Positions 21,457-34,134 of a stretch of 64,000 bases of DNA are shown here, piece by piece. The DNA comes from Sternotherus odoratus (lineage: Eukaryota > Chordata > Testudines > Kinosternidae). The position numbers and the translations under genes are program-made. The number at the start of each line of letters is the position of its first letter. Positions within the stretch are counted from its first letter, which is position 1. The stretch spans positions 167,081,434-167,145,433 of the forward strand of contig JAVMKO010000001.1 of NCBI GenBank assembly GCA_032164245.1, read 5' to 3'. Under the pieces are notes generated by a model. That model saw only the letters and a list, made by a program, of their open reading frames with translations. It did not search any database and was not told the origin of the DNA.

Positions 21457-24400
21457 TGCCTAAGAATTCCCAATGATCAACCTGATTGGCAGTCGTCGCA
21501 GAGAGCTCTAGGTGAGGGTGAGTATGGAGAGTGAACTAAACTCTTATCCTTACAGATGTCCTCTTCAGCTCAAAGCTGAAATACTTTAGTGAGATATATG
21601 GGGAGTTTGAACCCCTGCCTCCTCTGTTGTCCTGAGAGTGATAAGAAGACTTTTGTCACCAGTGCTCTTCAACCCAGCACTAAATGCATTTAACAAACAA
21701 ACAAACAAAAAAGACACCAATAGTAAGAAAATAGGCATACATATCAAGGTGCAGCATCTTACTTTTCAGCCACTGTTATGCTATGACTTATGGGAGGTGC
21801 TGATCTGCAAAATTCATAATGAAAAAGCAAATGAGATTTCCTGGTACTGTGAGCCCTAGAGAGACTTTGGCTGCTACAAAAAGGTATTAAATGTTTAGTA
21901 CCACTGAAATCAGGGCCCTCTGAGAAATTCAAATATATATCTATTTATAAACAGGCTGTTTAATTGCTAGAAAAGCAGTGGGAAACAATGAAGTATGTGT
22001 GTGTTTTACTGTGTATAATGCACCTGGGTCAAGTAGGATTAATGGTTACAGCCCACACAGATGAAAGAAAAACATATTTATCCACGGGACTCTTTTTGCA
22101 TAGTTTGAAAATTATACAGAGTACACATGCCAGTGTATTTTATTGTTCTGATATGCTCTATGCACCCACCTGCTCTAACCACTAGAATTTTTCTGAACAC
22201 TTTATCTTTAAGCTATTTGCAGAAAGATAGTTATATGAAACACAAGCCACCAAGACAAAAGTATGATTAATTATTTTAGTCAGTTTCCTTTGTATAGATA
22301 CATTAGAGCAATCTTTGAGACCTCGCAAGTTTTAAAATCTTCCCTTCATTCACTGACTCGGTGCTTTAGAGGTCTTTCATTCTGAGTCCAGTGTATGTTT
22401 GGTTTAAATTCTAGTGCAGTCATCTATCCCAAGAATCTTAGCTTTGGGATTCTTTGCTAGTCACTTTCAATATGTGTTACTATAGGTACTGGAAAGCCTA
22501 TTACAATATACAGGGAAGAGCAACAAGAAAGAAAAAGGCAGACACACATTTTTGTAGCAAAAAGAAATGGGGAGGGGAACATTTCACAAACACCAGTAGG
22601 AAATTATTCTCCGTGGCCTTTTTCTCTTACAAAGGCTGAAAGTCTTAATGTAGTTAGTAGCCAAGAAATAACTGAAGGGGACCACTTCCCACCTCCCTTT
22701 AATTGAACAGACTGCACGTTAAACAGATTGACACTCCAGTTCTTCTCACCTCTCTTGCAATATTATGGGAGTAAATATTATCCACATCAGAACAGCACTC
22801 TGTCAACAAGTCTCTTTTACTACTGAAATAATCAATGAAGAAACCGCAATCTGCCCTGCAGCCTTCTGCACTCTCTAACATCTACAATAAGATTTCTACA
22901 CGCTGGCAGTCAATATGGTTCAATTAATGTTTAATTCATGTTTTCTTCCTGAAGCGAGATGAAAAGACAGAACATTTATCAATAGCAGAGCTACAGCAAA
23001 AACAAACACTTTTTGTTTCAATATTACCATCTTTTTGAAATGCAAGACACCATAGCTCAGAAAAGGCAAAATATCATCTGCCTTTTATTTTCCAGAGATA
23101 GCTTAAGCTCTGCAGATGATCAAATGAAATATTAGTTCTAAAATATATTGTGAGGGGAATTATAAATTATTGTAGCAGTCAAGCTTAAACAGTGGGTAGC
23201 CACTTTCATTGTTTCCAGTGGCAATACTCTGAAAAAGACAAAACATCAAATTTAACCATTCTTCATTCCACCTTGCTAAAAAATCTTCCTCTCTCTCTAG
23301 TTTATTTCTGGTCAGCAGAAAGACTGTTGGTCATCAAAGTGAATGCTTACTGCTGACAGGAATTTGAATGAAGAATCCCCTCCAGAATGGCCATGATGTC
23401 TTTCTGTACAACAAGCATCAGTCTCCAAAAGCACAGGGTATTTTATCTCCATGACAGAACTGGCATCCTATGCCCAAGGATGAGTTTAAATCTAATTCAC
23501 CACCCAACAGGTTTTAGTAAGTGCTTTTTCTTCATTTCCTTTTTAGATACATTCTTAACAGGCAGGCATGGCTATTCATAGTTCTTTCCTATATTAACCT
23601 CTGGGCCCCCTTCCTAGATCCTACTCAGTCACCAGCCAAAATTGTGAGGAGAGAGTATGAAGTAGAATAAAACCAAAGCTACCTTTTATGTAATAAGTGT
23701 CTTCAGATTTGTGAGTACAATACTACTTTAGTGTGAGGCATATTTCTGTCCATTTCCTTGGAAGTTCCCCATTACTCACACTGGAATGTAAGACTGGGAG
23801 ATGGTGATTTGAGGGGTGGAAGAAGGAATGGTTTATATTACATGCAGGGCAAGTGGAGAGAGGAGAATAAAAAAGGCAGCAACATTTGTGTGTGTGTGTT
23901 CCTCAGGCCAAGGATTTTACATGAGGCCTATGAATCTGAGTTGAGAATATCCACTCTAAAGGACATGGCAAGAGAAAGAAATGCATTTGACCAAAACTCA
24001 TAGAGAGTCACAGACATCAATAAGTCTGTAATTCTCTCTCGCACATTATTATGGATCTCTCCCCTTCCTCCCTCCTCCCCCGCCCCCCACCAGGTGAATC
24101 AAAATATTTCTTAGTTTGGGCACGTAATCTGTAGTTCTAATAAATACCCTATGTTAGTGACTCAGATTGACGACTGTCTGATAAACTGGGCAGGAGAGGA
24201 GAGTGAATAAGAGATATCCTATCATTGCCTTGAAACATATTATTCTGACTTTTAAATAATTTACAATATTTAGCAAAGATAACTTTACAATCTTTGCCCA
24301 ATAATATTGATTAAGAAACTCAGTTCAACATTCAGAATCATATTTGTAATCACCACACTACTGTTTGTCTTTCGGGCAATGAGCGCAGAAGTATAAGACA

Positions 24401-27400
24401 TGAAATACAATGAGGGGTTGTGTCTTCACATACAGTACATCAACAGAGAATTAGGTAGTTGTTTTTATTCTAATCAACATCCCATGATTCATTTACTGTT
24501 AATATTCAGCACTGTAAAATAATCTTCAAGGTTAGAGCAAGGATTCAGTTTAGTGATATAACCAAGACCTAAGTACCTTGCAGCTAGATGGGCAGAAATC
24601 CCTTAGTTTTCGCAAGGTGTCCTAATTTTTGCAGAACTTTAGTGCATCAGGCTGGACATTAAGTATGAAAATGAATAATATAATGAATACAGTGTCTCAT
24701 GTTATTTATTTTTATATTAGATTTGATAACTCTGTCCCTGCATTTGAAATTGTAAGTGGACACAGTTGTTTATGCTGACCAAGCCTAAGTGCACTGAAGG
24801 GGCTGTGAAGGGGGAAGCATGGATATTTAAGTAGTTGGGTAGTGGAGCACTCTAGAATGCATGGGAGAGTTTGGAATTGTGAGATAAGTACATGGTGTGG
24901 ATATTTATGTCAAAATGGTCATTAGTGAAACAATCAAGTTTAGATGGACTAGTTATGTGTGTAAAGAACTTGTCTAATATAGGTAAGAACTATTGACTTC
25001 AGTGGGACCACTCGTGTACCTAAAGATTAAATATAGGCCTAGGTGTTAGAGGGAATAGAGCCAAATGAAGAAATGGTACTGACAGTTTAACTTTAGTTAA
25101 AGAAGAATGTTTTTCAGTGCATAGGAAATTTCAATAAGTAGGGCATCCAATAGCTTAATTGTGGACCAGATTTCACATATACATATACAAGAGAATCATA
25201 ATGGGTCACTTTTCTTTTCTGGGTGGAAGATTGCCATAGATTTCAGTCTGAACTCCAGTGGAACTTAGTAGATCCATGGAAAAAATACAGTAACCAAATT
25301 TTAGTCTGTGAGGGCTCTTAGCCACTCCCCCCTCAGACATCAAGTAAAGAGACCAAAGACAAGAGTTGAATCAAACTTTTCATGGTGTAATCAAGAGGCA
25401 ACTCCATGTACATTTATCATTACAAAATTGTTCTTTGCTAGTTATGTCAAACTAAAAGGATTATTTGTACGAACACTGAGCTTACTTTTTAATCATATGT
25501 CGTAGTTGCTTTACTTTCATTTATTCTGTGTTCTAAAGAAAGTAAAGATATTTGAGTTTCATTTCAAATAATTTTATATCAGAATTTTTGCAGATTTCAA
25601 GAAAATACTTTTTGGAGGGTGTTTGCACTGAGAGGTGGGTCAGAAACACTGGTTGCATATGATTTAGGAATAATTTAACTACAAGTGTCCAAACCCACAC
25701 TTAGTCAATTTGGGAACCAGACACCTTAACAATCTACATAAACTGAAGATATTACTGCTGATTTATATTATTTAGTTTACAGGAGCACCATGAGATACCA
25801 GTCAAGATGAAGGGGGCACTTCTACTAGGTATTTTACAAAAACAGAATAAGCGAGATCTCTTCAAGGGCCACTCTATGAAAACTTAATTCATAATACTGA
25901 GCAGTTACTCAAGCAAGTAGTTCTATTTAAGTCAATGGGACTAACCATCTGATTAACTTCTCATCAGTTAAAGTAAGGTGTTCAGAATTTGATATCAAGT
26001 CAATGCCACTGAAGTTAAGTAATCCTACCTGCACCTAATTTGCTGCTTTATTTTTATTTGAAAAAGAATGGATAGGGATTTCCCCCAACAATTGAAATAA
26101 ACTGACATATTTAAATTCCACATTTTGCATCTAGATTATGAGATGTTTACAAGGGGACAGACATAAATGGGATGACCAGAGGAAACAACATTGCTAATAA
26201 AACTGTATTTTTCCCCAAAAGACATAAAAACTAAAAAGTTGGTGGTGGTGTGTATGTGTGTGTGTGTGGGGGGGGGTCCTTTGTTTTGTTTTGTTTTGAA
26301 GGTTGATTTAAAACATTTTGTTCCCTTTTTAATCCTGACTAGCCAGAAGGCTATTTAGGCACCTGCTAGGTGAAATATCTCATTTCTCTAGAAGGAAAGG
26401 ATTTCAGCATTTTGCTCGCCAATTCAGCTAATGTTTAATTCATTGCCTTGTCTGCTAGCTAGATTAAAAGAAAGAACATTTATCAACGGGAGGGAGCAGT
26501 AAAATACAACCTCGTGCTCTGATCCTAATTTACAAGATGATCCAGTTCCAACTTCTTGATAAAAGATGTATTTGAAGGGAGGCCTAAATTGTGATTGCAA
26601 ACCATAAAAAAAACTACTGGGACACAAACATAACTGATGATAAATCCTTTAGGCAAAGTACAATTTATGATCTAGTTAAAATGGAATATCCTGGCACCTA
26701 ATGTCATCATAGTGCTAATGGGATATATCTGTTGCAACAAACTGCATTCTCCATAAAATACATTATTTTGCTATTTTCCTATTTCTCAGCTTGCCTCTGG
26801 CTTTACTCTAGGCAGGGACTAATAACAGAGCATAGTGCAAAGGAGTCATTTTTGCACAGTATTTTGCAGAGTTCACGTATTCAGTATCACTCTAAGGAAG
26901 CACAGGTACTTTGGAACAAAAATCACCGCATAGATCAAATCTGCAGACTTACATGTCCAAAGGGGAACTACAGAGAAAGAGAAGAACTATAAGGAAATGG
27001 TTTTTAGGGATTTGTGTCTATTTTTGAGCCATAACAAAGAGGTGATTAATCATAGTCTGTCATGGAGCAAGTCAAGTAATGCAGTACGTATATGAGAGGT
27101 AGACATTATCAAGAGAATTACTGGTCATGACTTTCCTAAAGAAAAGCTGTTTCTGCCAAACTGGAAAATATAGCTGACGTGCTAATTTTTAAGATCTATG
27201 ATTTCTATCATAATAGTTCAGAGTTTTGATGGCAACACCTCTTGTTTATGTTTATGAGTTCCAAAATTCGGTCGTATTTCTTAAATACTCACCCCTTCAA
27301 AGATGTATTGATTTTTATAGTTCTAATTAGGCAGTTTGATTCAGCTCTATGGGAAGCAAACTTTTATATCTGTATATAAACACTGCATGATATTTTGAGC

Positions 27401-27534
27401 AAAACAGAAAGAATGACAAATGCAAACTGCTGTAGGCTCACACTTCTAGATGTCAGCCTTCCAGATAACTATTGAACTGCTATGATTTCTATAATATAAT
27501 CACATTGCACCATATAGAAGAATCACAAAAGAAT
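21457..27534. other. Six-kilobase gene-free stretch
   Basis: No gene, RNA or well-preserved transposon is recognised over about 6 kb. Short landmarks: a T/A-rich body, a CT-rich stretch at 24060-24090, and traces like TGACTTCAGTGGGACCACTC (about 24994) and AGTCAATGGGACTAACCATC (about 25932) that suggest two decayed copies of one old interspersed repeat. A TG-rich tract and a TTTTG repeat lie at 26250-26299 and are listed separately. Confidence 0.35.
26250..26299. repeat. TG tract, G run and (TTTTG)n
   Basis: GTGTATGTGTGTGTGTGTGG is followed by nine G and then four TTTTG-type units. Confidence 0.85.
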
Positions 27535-28662
27535 CATATAATCATAGCATATCAGGGTTGGAAGGGACCTCAGGAGGTCATCTAGTCCAACCTCCTGCTC
27601 AAAGCAGGACCAGTCCCACAACTAAATCATCCCAGCCAGGGCTTTGTCAAGATGGGCCTTAAAAACATCTAAGAAAGGGGATTCCACCACCGCCCTAGGT
27701 AACCCATTCCAGTGCTTCACCACCCTCCTAGTGAAACAGTGTCTCCCAATATCCAACCTAGACTTCCCACACTGCAACTTGAGACCATTGCTCCTTGTTC
27801 TGTCATTTGCCACCACTGAGAACAGCCTAGCTCCATCCTCTTTGGAAATCCCCTTCAGGTAGTTGAAGGCTGCTATCAAATCCATCCTTCTCTTCTCTTC
27901 ACTAAACAAGCCCTGTTTCCTCAGCCTCTCTTCATAAATAATGTGTCCCAGCCCACTGATCATTTTTGTTGATCTACACTGAACCCCCTCCAATTTGTCC
28001 ACGTCCTTTCTGTAGTGGGAGGGGCCCAGACTGGATGCAGTACTCCAGATGTGGCCTCACCAATGCCAAATAGAGGGGGATAATCACTTCCCTCGATCTG
28101 CTTGCAATGCTCATACTAATGCAGGCCAATGTTAGCTTCTTGGCAACAAGGGCACATTGCTGACTAATATCCAGCTTCTCATTCACTGTAATCCCCAGAT
28201 CCTTTTCTGCAGAACTGCTGCCTAGCCATTCAGTCCCTAGTCTGTAGCAGTGCATGGGATTCTTCCGTCCTAAGTGCAGAACTCTGCATTTGTCCTTACT
28301 GAACCTCATCACATGTCTTTTGGCCCAATCCTCCAATTTCCCTAGGTGACTCTGGACCATATCCCTACCTCCAGCATATCTACCTCTCCCTGCATCTTAG
28401 TGTCATTCACGAACTTGCTGAGAGTACAATCCATCCCATCATCCAGATCATTAATAAAGATGTTGAACAAAAAATGGTCACAGGACTGACCCCTAGGACA
28501 CTCCGCTTGATACTGGCTGCCAACTAGACATCAAGCTGTTGATTACTACCCGTTGAACCCAGCTTTCTATCCATTGTATAGTCCATTTATCCAATCCATA
28601 CTTTTTTAACTTGCTGGCAAGAATACTGTGGGAGACCATATCAAAAGTTTTGCCGTTCCCTC
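27535..28662 (-). mobile_element. CR1 LINE, younger minus-strand copy
   Basis: The 3' end lies at low coordinates: AATCATAGCATATCAGGGTT, then GGAAGGGACCTCAGGAGGTC and ATCTAGTCCAACCTCCTGC, the reverse of the well-known CR1 3' UTR. It extends through the RT C terminus to about 28662 where it is 5'-truncated. Of the CR1 copies here it is among the best preserved. Confidence 0.92.
27622..28660 (-). pseudogene. CR1 ORF2 reverse transcriptase C-terminal remnant
   Basis: Three minus-strand frames cover the C-terminal half of ORF2. At about 28660-28493: FDMVSHSILASKLKKYGLDK and IQWIESWVQRVVINS (RT motif with DxVSH). At 28360-27974: [40 protein letters not shown]. At 28002-27622: [37 protein letters not shown] and GRHCFTRRVVKHWNGLPRAV. 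These are diagnostic CR1 blocks. At least two frameshifts and a missing N terminus make it non-functional. Confidence 0.9.
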
Positions 28663-30792
28663 TAATAGAAAAAGCTAGCAAACATATAAATAAAGGACAT
28701 AGTGTAGGGGGTAAAAAAAAAAATCTACTGACTTCTATTTTGTTACCCATTTTTTCCACTGTTTTTATTTTAATATAATGGAGTCTTTGTTGATATTGCA
28801 AAATGAAAGCAGGGAAAAAATTCAGCCTTAAGGGGAAGGAAACACCTTGCAGCTTTCATTTTTTCCTCAATCATTAAGCACATCCTTTCACAAGTAGATT
28901 TTATCAAGAGAGATATGGGCATGTTTCTGGAATGTTCCAGAAACTCAAAAGAAAGTAACAAAACTCAATGAACTCTACATCTGTAAGGGTTCAGATTAAG
29001 AGTTTTTCCTATTCTCTCTCCATTCGCAGCCTAGCTACAGCTTACTCCATCTTCACCATTACTCTCCAAAAAAGCCTCTTCTTGGTTCTCAAAAATTGAT
29101 TGTATGTAACTGAATTGAAAGAAGCCTGCAAGTCTGTTTAGGTTCATCTATCATTAGAAGAAAGGAAAATAATTAGTAGACTCCCTTTTGTTTTCTGCAT
29201 GACATCTGCACTAGGCACCTCTTCTTACTCCCTAACCCGCACACTTCCCAAGAAACACCAGCAAAAACAAAATCATAATGCAACATGTTCTGACTCCACC
29301 ACCACAGAAAAAGCTATTGAATCCATCCCTAATGGCAGCATCAGTCTCCAGAAATTAAAATGTCATTATTAAATAATTTTCTAGCCTGTGAGGATAACCT
29401 TGGAAATAAGGCCTGAATGTAAACTAAGGCTTTGTTATTTTTCTGAGTCTGAAGCAGCATGAAGCAATTACTCTGAAGTGTCATAGGTAACATACAAAAA
29501 CTAAACTATTAACAAAGCTGATAATATAACATGAATTTGGGGGTTTCGTATTCATATCAATGGGGGGTATTAATTCTGGAACATAAAGTTGTTAAAATGT
29601 CAACTTTCTTAGTTATTTCCTCGCGGACCCTTTTATCAAAAATATGCAGCCAACATGCATGTCTCAGAAGCACAAACCCATTCCCATATTCCTCCTTCCC
29701 CCCCCCCCCCCAGTCAAAACCCCCATTCTCCCACATCTTCAGATTTTCCTCACAAGTTCTCTGATTTAGCGATGCATTGCCAATGGACAAGTCTACAGTG
29801 TATTGAAAACTGGAAATGTGAGGACAGAGTCAAATAAATAGAATAGAATAGAAAATAGATAGAATAGGGCCTATTGTTGTGGGTATATTGCTCATTTTCA
29901 AATTAAATTCATTTAAGGTCTCCATTTTTAATTTAAAACAAGCTGCTGAGGAAATGCCTACATGCCACACCCCAGAGAACTTCAGAATGCTGGGTCCTCA
30001 GTGCAGAATTAGGTCCAGTTCGCCACCAGGCACAATGAGCCTTACAGTTCTTCCTTCTCCTAATGGGAAGGGATTAAGAATACGAGCAGTAAAAAAAAAA
30101 AAAAAAGCAATGCAAACAGCATTCTATGGGGAATCGAAGACTGTCCCCATTAGGAGGGAATGGTTGGTTCTTCAAAGCCATGCAGCATGTTGTTACTGCA
30201 TCAGGGGCACTTGCCACCAGCCTTTTTAAAATGACTTACAGTGTCTTCTGCCAACACTACCACTATCTAATCAGATTTACTTCTACATTTTAATATTCCT
30301 CAATTTACCAGGAAGTTCTCCACTCAATGATATGGATCACAGGAACAGTGACTATTCAGAAGATAGTAAGGGTTTCGGTGGACATCATTTGGTTTATTCC
30401 TGATTTTTCTTGTAGGATTATTATAAACAGAGAGCACTTGAGTTCATCCCACTGTGACTTAAAGATAATGTGAGAAGAATTTTTTTTGACTATTTCTTTT
30501 ACTTGTTCAGAAAAAGTACATGAGATACTTGTGTTTTCAAAAAACTAAATAAATAAAAGGAGTAGGGAAGAGGGCAATCCTTTACTCATGTATGTCATGA
30601 TTGCCAAATATAAGATAAGCTCTCAAAATGGCAAGAAATATGGGGTAACTTTTCTACTTAACACTTACTTATCTTGTGTTTTGTACCCATGAGTACAGTG
30701 TGATGCTGGAAGATACTTCTTTGTTCCATTCTCCTTCTTTCAGGATATCTAATACCTACAACCACCATTATTACTCTGGGTGTCACCTCTTA
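28663..30792. other. Unassigned stretch
   Basis: No gene is seen. It contains a C tract at about 29698-29712, AATAG repeats at about 29835-29867 and an A16 run at 30091-30106. No intact repeat is recognised. Confidence 0.35.
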
Positions 30793-31087
30793 GGCCTGGT
30801 GTAAACTAGTGGGGAGGGTTGAACTCAGATATGCAACTTCAGCTACGTGAATAGCGTAACTGAAGTCGACACATCTTAGGTCGACTTACCTGCCATCCTC
30901 ACGGCGGCAGCAGTCAACAGTGGGCTCCCCCATTGACTCTGCCTTGTGCCTTCTTGTGAGCTGGAGTTCTGGAGTCGACAGGAGTGCTTCTGGGGATGGA
31001 TTTATCGCGTCCTGACAAGACATGATAAATTGATCCCCAATAGAGCGATTGCTACCTGCTGATCCAACCGGTAGTGAAGACAAGGCC
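30793..31087 (+). mobile_element. Harbinger-like MITE, copy C, with TTA duplication
   Basis: Exactly 295 bp between two TTA triplets (30790-30792 and 31088-31090). Ends GGCCTGGTGTAAACTA and TAGTGAAGACAAGGCC. Interior landmarks: AACTTCAGCTACGTGAATAG, GACTTACCTGCCATCCTCAC and the hairpin around TTTATCGCGTCCTGACAAGA. A TWA-type 3-bp duplication is typical of PIF/Harbinger elements, which is why I use that name; the family itself is not verified. Confidence 0.82.
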
Positions 31088-31090
31088 TTA

Positions 31091-31487
31091 GTCTTTACTA
31101 AGCCACTAATCCACGGATAGCCAGAATGAGGAACTTGACAAAAGTTTGCTTGCTGAAACAGGACCTTATATATGTACATACTAAATGACTGAGGACCAGA
31201 TGAGCTATGAGAATAGCAGCATCTAAATTATAATAACCTAGTGCAATAAAACATCCCTATCAGATTTCAGATGCACGAAACTACAGAAAATTAAACATCT
31301 TTGAAACTTCAGGGATTAAAAAAAAGTCTTGGTTCTACATTAAATTCTCTCGGGATGTAGTGTCTTCAGCAGGAGACTGAGAATCAGGACTCCTGTGGGG
31401 AGCAAAAGCCCATTTACTAACAGGGTTTTTCCCTTGCACTCATCCATCTCCCGATCATTCTCTGCATTTAACAAAGGGCCTACATTA
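31091..31487. other. Unassigned stretch
   Basis: No gene or repeat is recognised between the two MITEs. Confidence 0.35.
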
Positions 31488-31790
31488 TACAGTAGACTCT
31501 CGATTATCCAGGATTGGATTAACCAGGATGTGGATTAACCAGGATGTCAAAAAAAACACACGCAATTTGCAGGGCCGGCTCTGGCTTTGCTGCCGCCCCA
31601 AGCACGCACACAAAAAACCCCTACCAGGGCGCAGGGCAGCCAGTGAACCAACACCCCCTCCCCCCGGCACAGGATGGCTGGTGAATCAACCCCCACTCCC
31701 CATATTTCCTATGGATGGTGATTATCCAGGATTTTATTAACCAGAATTATTTTTTTCCTTATCATCCTGGATAATCGAGAGTCTACTGTA
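31488..31790. mobile_element. pogo/Tigger-like MITE, 299 bp, TA duplication
   Basis: Element 31490-31788 has ends CAGTAGACTCTCGATTATCC and GGATAATCGAGAGTCTACTG, a perfect 20-bp inverted repeat, flanked by TA on each side. These ends are of the Tigger/pogo type in the Tc1/mariner superfamily. The core from about 31571 (CAGGGCCGGCTCTGGC) looks like the start of a separate hAT-type repeat captured inside. No transposase is present. Confidence 0.9.
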
Positions 31791-32657
31791 CACCTGTTTT
31801 CCCCCTGAAATATTCATTCAAATGTTTCCCCTCATGGGGATGGAACCACAGCAAACTGCTAAAGAAAGCCTCATGAACCATTAAAATCTGTCAAAAAATG
31901 ATCAAAATTAAATTAAAAATAAAATATATTTAAAACCATTAAGATATCAGAATCCCATCAATTGTTAATTAAAAAATTAAAGCAGTCAACTTTGGTGCAA
32001 TGGCCACTGCAGTACAGGAGATGTACATTTGGTCACTTATCACATATTTTGATAGGTCACACCACACACTGGCAAGTATGGGGGTGACCAGCCTGAGACC
32101 GACTCTCAATTCTGGATCTGGAGAAGGCACAAGGTACTGTGCATCCAGTTCATTAACTGCTGGAGTGTAGTTGCTATTTCTTCCTATATTTGCACTGGCT
32201 GATCTTCCTTCTTGCACTCTCTTTCCACAATGCAATTAGTTCTCTTGATAGGTGACACTGTTCGCCTCCTTTAGGTTCTTCCCATCATCTTAGATATACT
32301 ATTTTCTTCTATCATGTGACCACCTTCTATGAGCTTCAGTATAGCAACAATGATACTACGGGCAAGTAAGCAATGCTGTTTTCTTCAGAAAACGTAGAAT
32401 ATAATAAAGCTTCCTTGCCAGAATATGCTGTGATATTGCATTAATATAAAGAAGATAATTATGCATGGAAGTCTTATTTGTGGTCTCCTCTAGGACTGTT
32501 TGAGAGCACAATCACTGTCCTCTTCCAGCCTGCTCTAAGTGCTGCATAGGCCAAAGGCGAACACACAAAGAAAGGTGATATTCATAGGAATCCCAGCTTT
32601 GTGGAGAAAAATATTAACTAGAACTGTGAAAAAAGAAAAGGAAGATGAAATAAACAT
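31791..32657. other. Unassigned stretch
   Basis: No gene or clear repeat is seen; AT-rich. Confidence 0.35.
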
Positions 32658-33075
32658 TACCGTATTTTTCGGCATATAAGACGCCTTTTTAACCCCAAAA
32701 AATATTCGCAAAATTAGGGGGGGCATCTTATACGCCGAATATATGACCTCACCGGGGAGCTGGGGCGGCTGCAGGTGGCCCGGCGGGCGGGGCGGGGCGG
32801 CGCTTCCCCCCCGAGCCCACCCACATGTATTCGGGGCCGGCGGGGAACGGGAGCAGCTCGGGCCCCGGGGAGCGCCCGCCCGCGCGGCGGGGACGGGAGA
32901 GCGGCGCGCTCCCAGCAGCCCGCCCGCGCGGTGGGCTGACGGGAGAGCGAGGCGCTTTTTGTGTGTGGTGGTGGGTTTTTTTTTTTTTGTTTTTTTTTTT
33001 GTGTCCGGCTTTTTTATTTAAAAACTCGGGGGCGTCTTATAGGCCGGAGCGTCCTATATGGCGAAAAATACGGTA
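32658..33075. mobile_element. mariner-like MITE, 414 bp, GC-rich core
   Basis: Element 32660-33073 starts CCGTATTTTTCGGCATATAA and ends with GGCGAAAAATACGG, flanked by TA. The left end is itself a foldback: GGCATATAAGACGCC is mirrored by GGCATCTTATACGCC 45 bases on. The core 32750-32960 is very GC- and CpG-rich, then a T-rich tract runs to about 33000. The overlapping arginine/glycine-rich frames (32743-33076) are compositional. The ends resemble widespread vertebrate TA-inserting elements. Confidence 0.85.
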
Positions 33076-34134
33076 ATTAATGGCTGATCTCATCTACTGT
33101 TTCTTATAGGCCTTAAATAGATTGCCACATTCTAATGGCTTAACACAGTAACAGGGCTGTGCATGTGGTGCTAACTGCAGTTAAAAGACTGTTATCCAGC
33201 TAAGCTGGGAGTTGCAGTTGTGATAGTGGCCCTAAGTAGAAGAGACAGAATGTGGGGAGGGTGAAAGAAAAAGGATTTTAGGGTAATTGTTAGAGGGAAG
33301 TTTCAGAGGCTGGATTTCAGACTTTTACTATTGTGATTTTGGATTGATGCCTAGTTGTGAGTCAGTCTGTAACTGGCAGAGCTCTGAAACGGGAGGGTCT
33401 ACAATGATATTGTTAGGGGGGGAAATCAAAGACCGTGTCACCCCCTTACCTGAAACTCCGGGTAGGACAGAGTTAGAAGGTAAACAGCTCAACAGCTGTC
33501 AGAGACCAATGAAGAGTAAACAAACAGCCATTGATCAAGGCGGATCATTCATGCTTCCTCCTCTCGGAGGAAGGAGAAGGCTCAGTTTATTTTAAGACAT
33601 CATGAGAGATTTATAGGATACAGACAGAAGAGGAGTGGTTTGCAGAAGAGGCATGGTCTAAGTTAATACATTTGCCAGGGGCATGCGTACTACCAACAAT
33701 TACATAAACCGGGGGTCCATGACCTGGGTCACCATCTGGTCTCGAGTCTCTAACTCAAAGTATCAAGTATAACCTTGAGGAAAAGCATAAACAGGCCAGA
33801 ACCACAGTTCTTACAAGACTTCATTGTTCTAATCAACATACATAGTCTAATGTAGGTCATCATAAGAGATAGTGACACGGCACTATTATCTACCAAGCAC
33901 ATGACAGAGAAACTTTTTGCTTAGCAATCATAAACAAAGCTGTAAATAAGTTTAACCCTTAACAATATGACAACCTGTCACCAGTTAATAAGCATGGGAG
34001 CCTTTAAAGAAACAAAACACAACAAACAAAAAGGGTAGGGAAGAACATAATGTGGTAAACAACAAAATACACAGAACTCTCCCCTCCATCTCAAAAAACA
34101 AACCAATGACCTTTTCTTCCACAATGGATTATTC
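33076..34134. other. Unclassified, possibly repeat-derived stretch
   Basis: No gene is seen. Parts (about 33245-34080) look like an interspersed repeat or LTR-type sequence by composition and words such as GTGTCACCCCCTTACC, but I cannot find paired ends. Note an internal hairpin CTCCTCTCGGAGGAAGGAG near 33556. Confidence 0.3.

Noticed and set aside
32743..33076. Arg/Gly-rich frames as an exon in a CpG island
   Set aside because: They lie entirely within a TA-flanked transposon and end in phenylalanine runs from its T tract.
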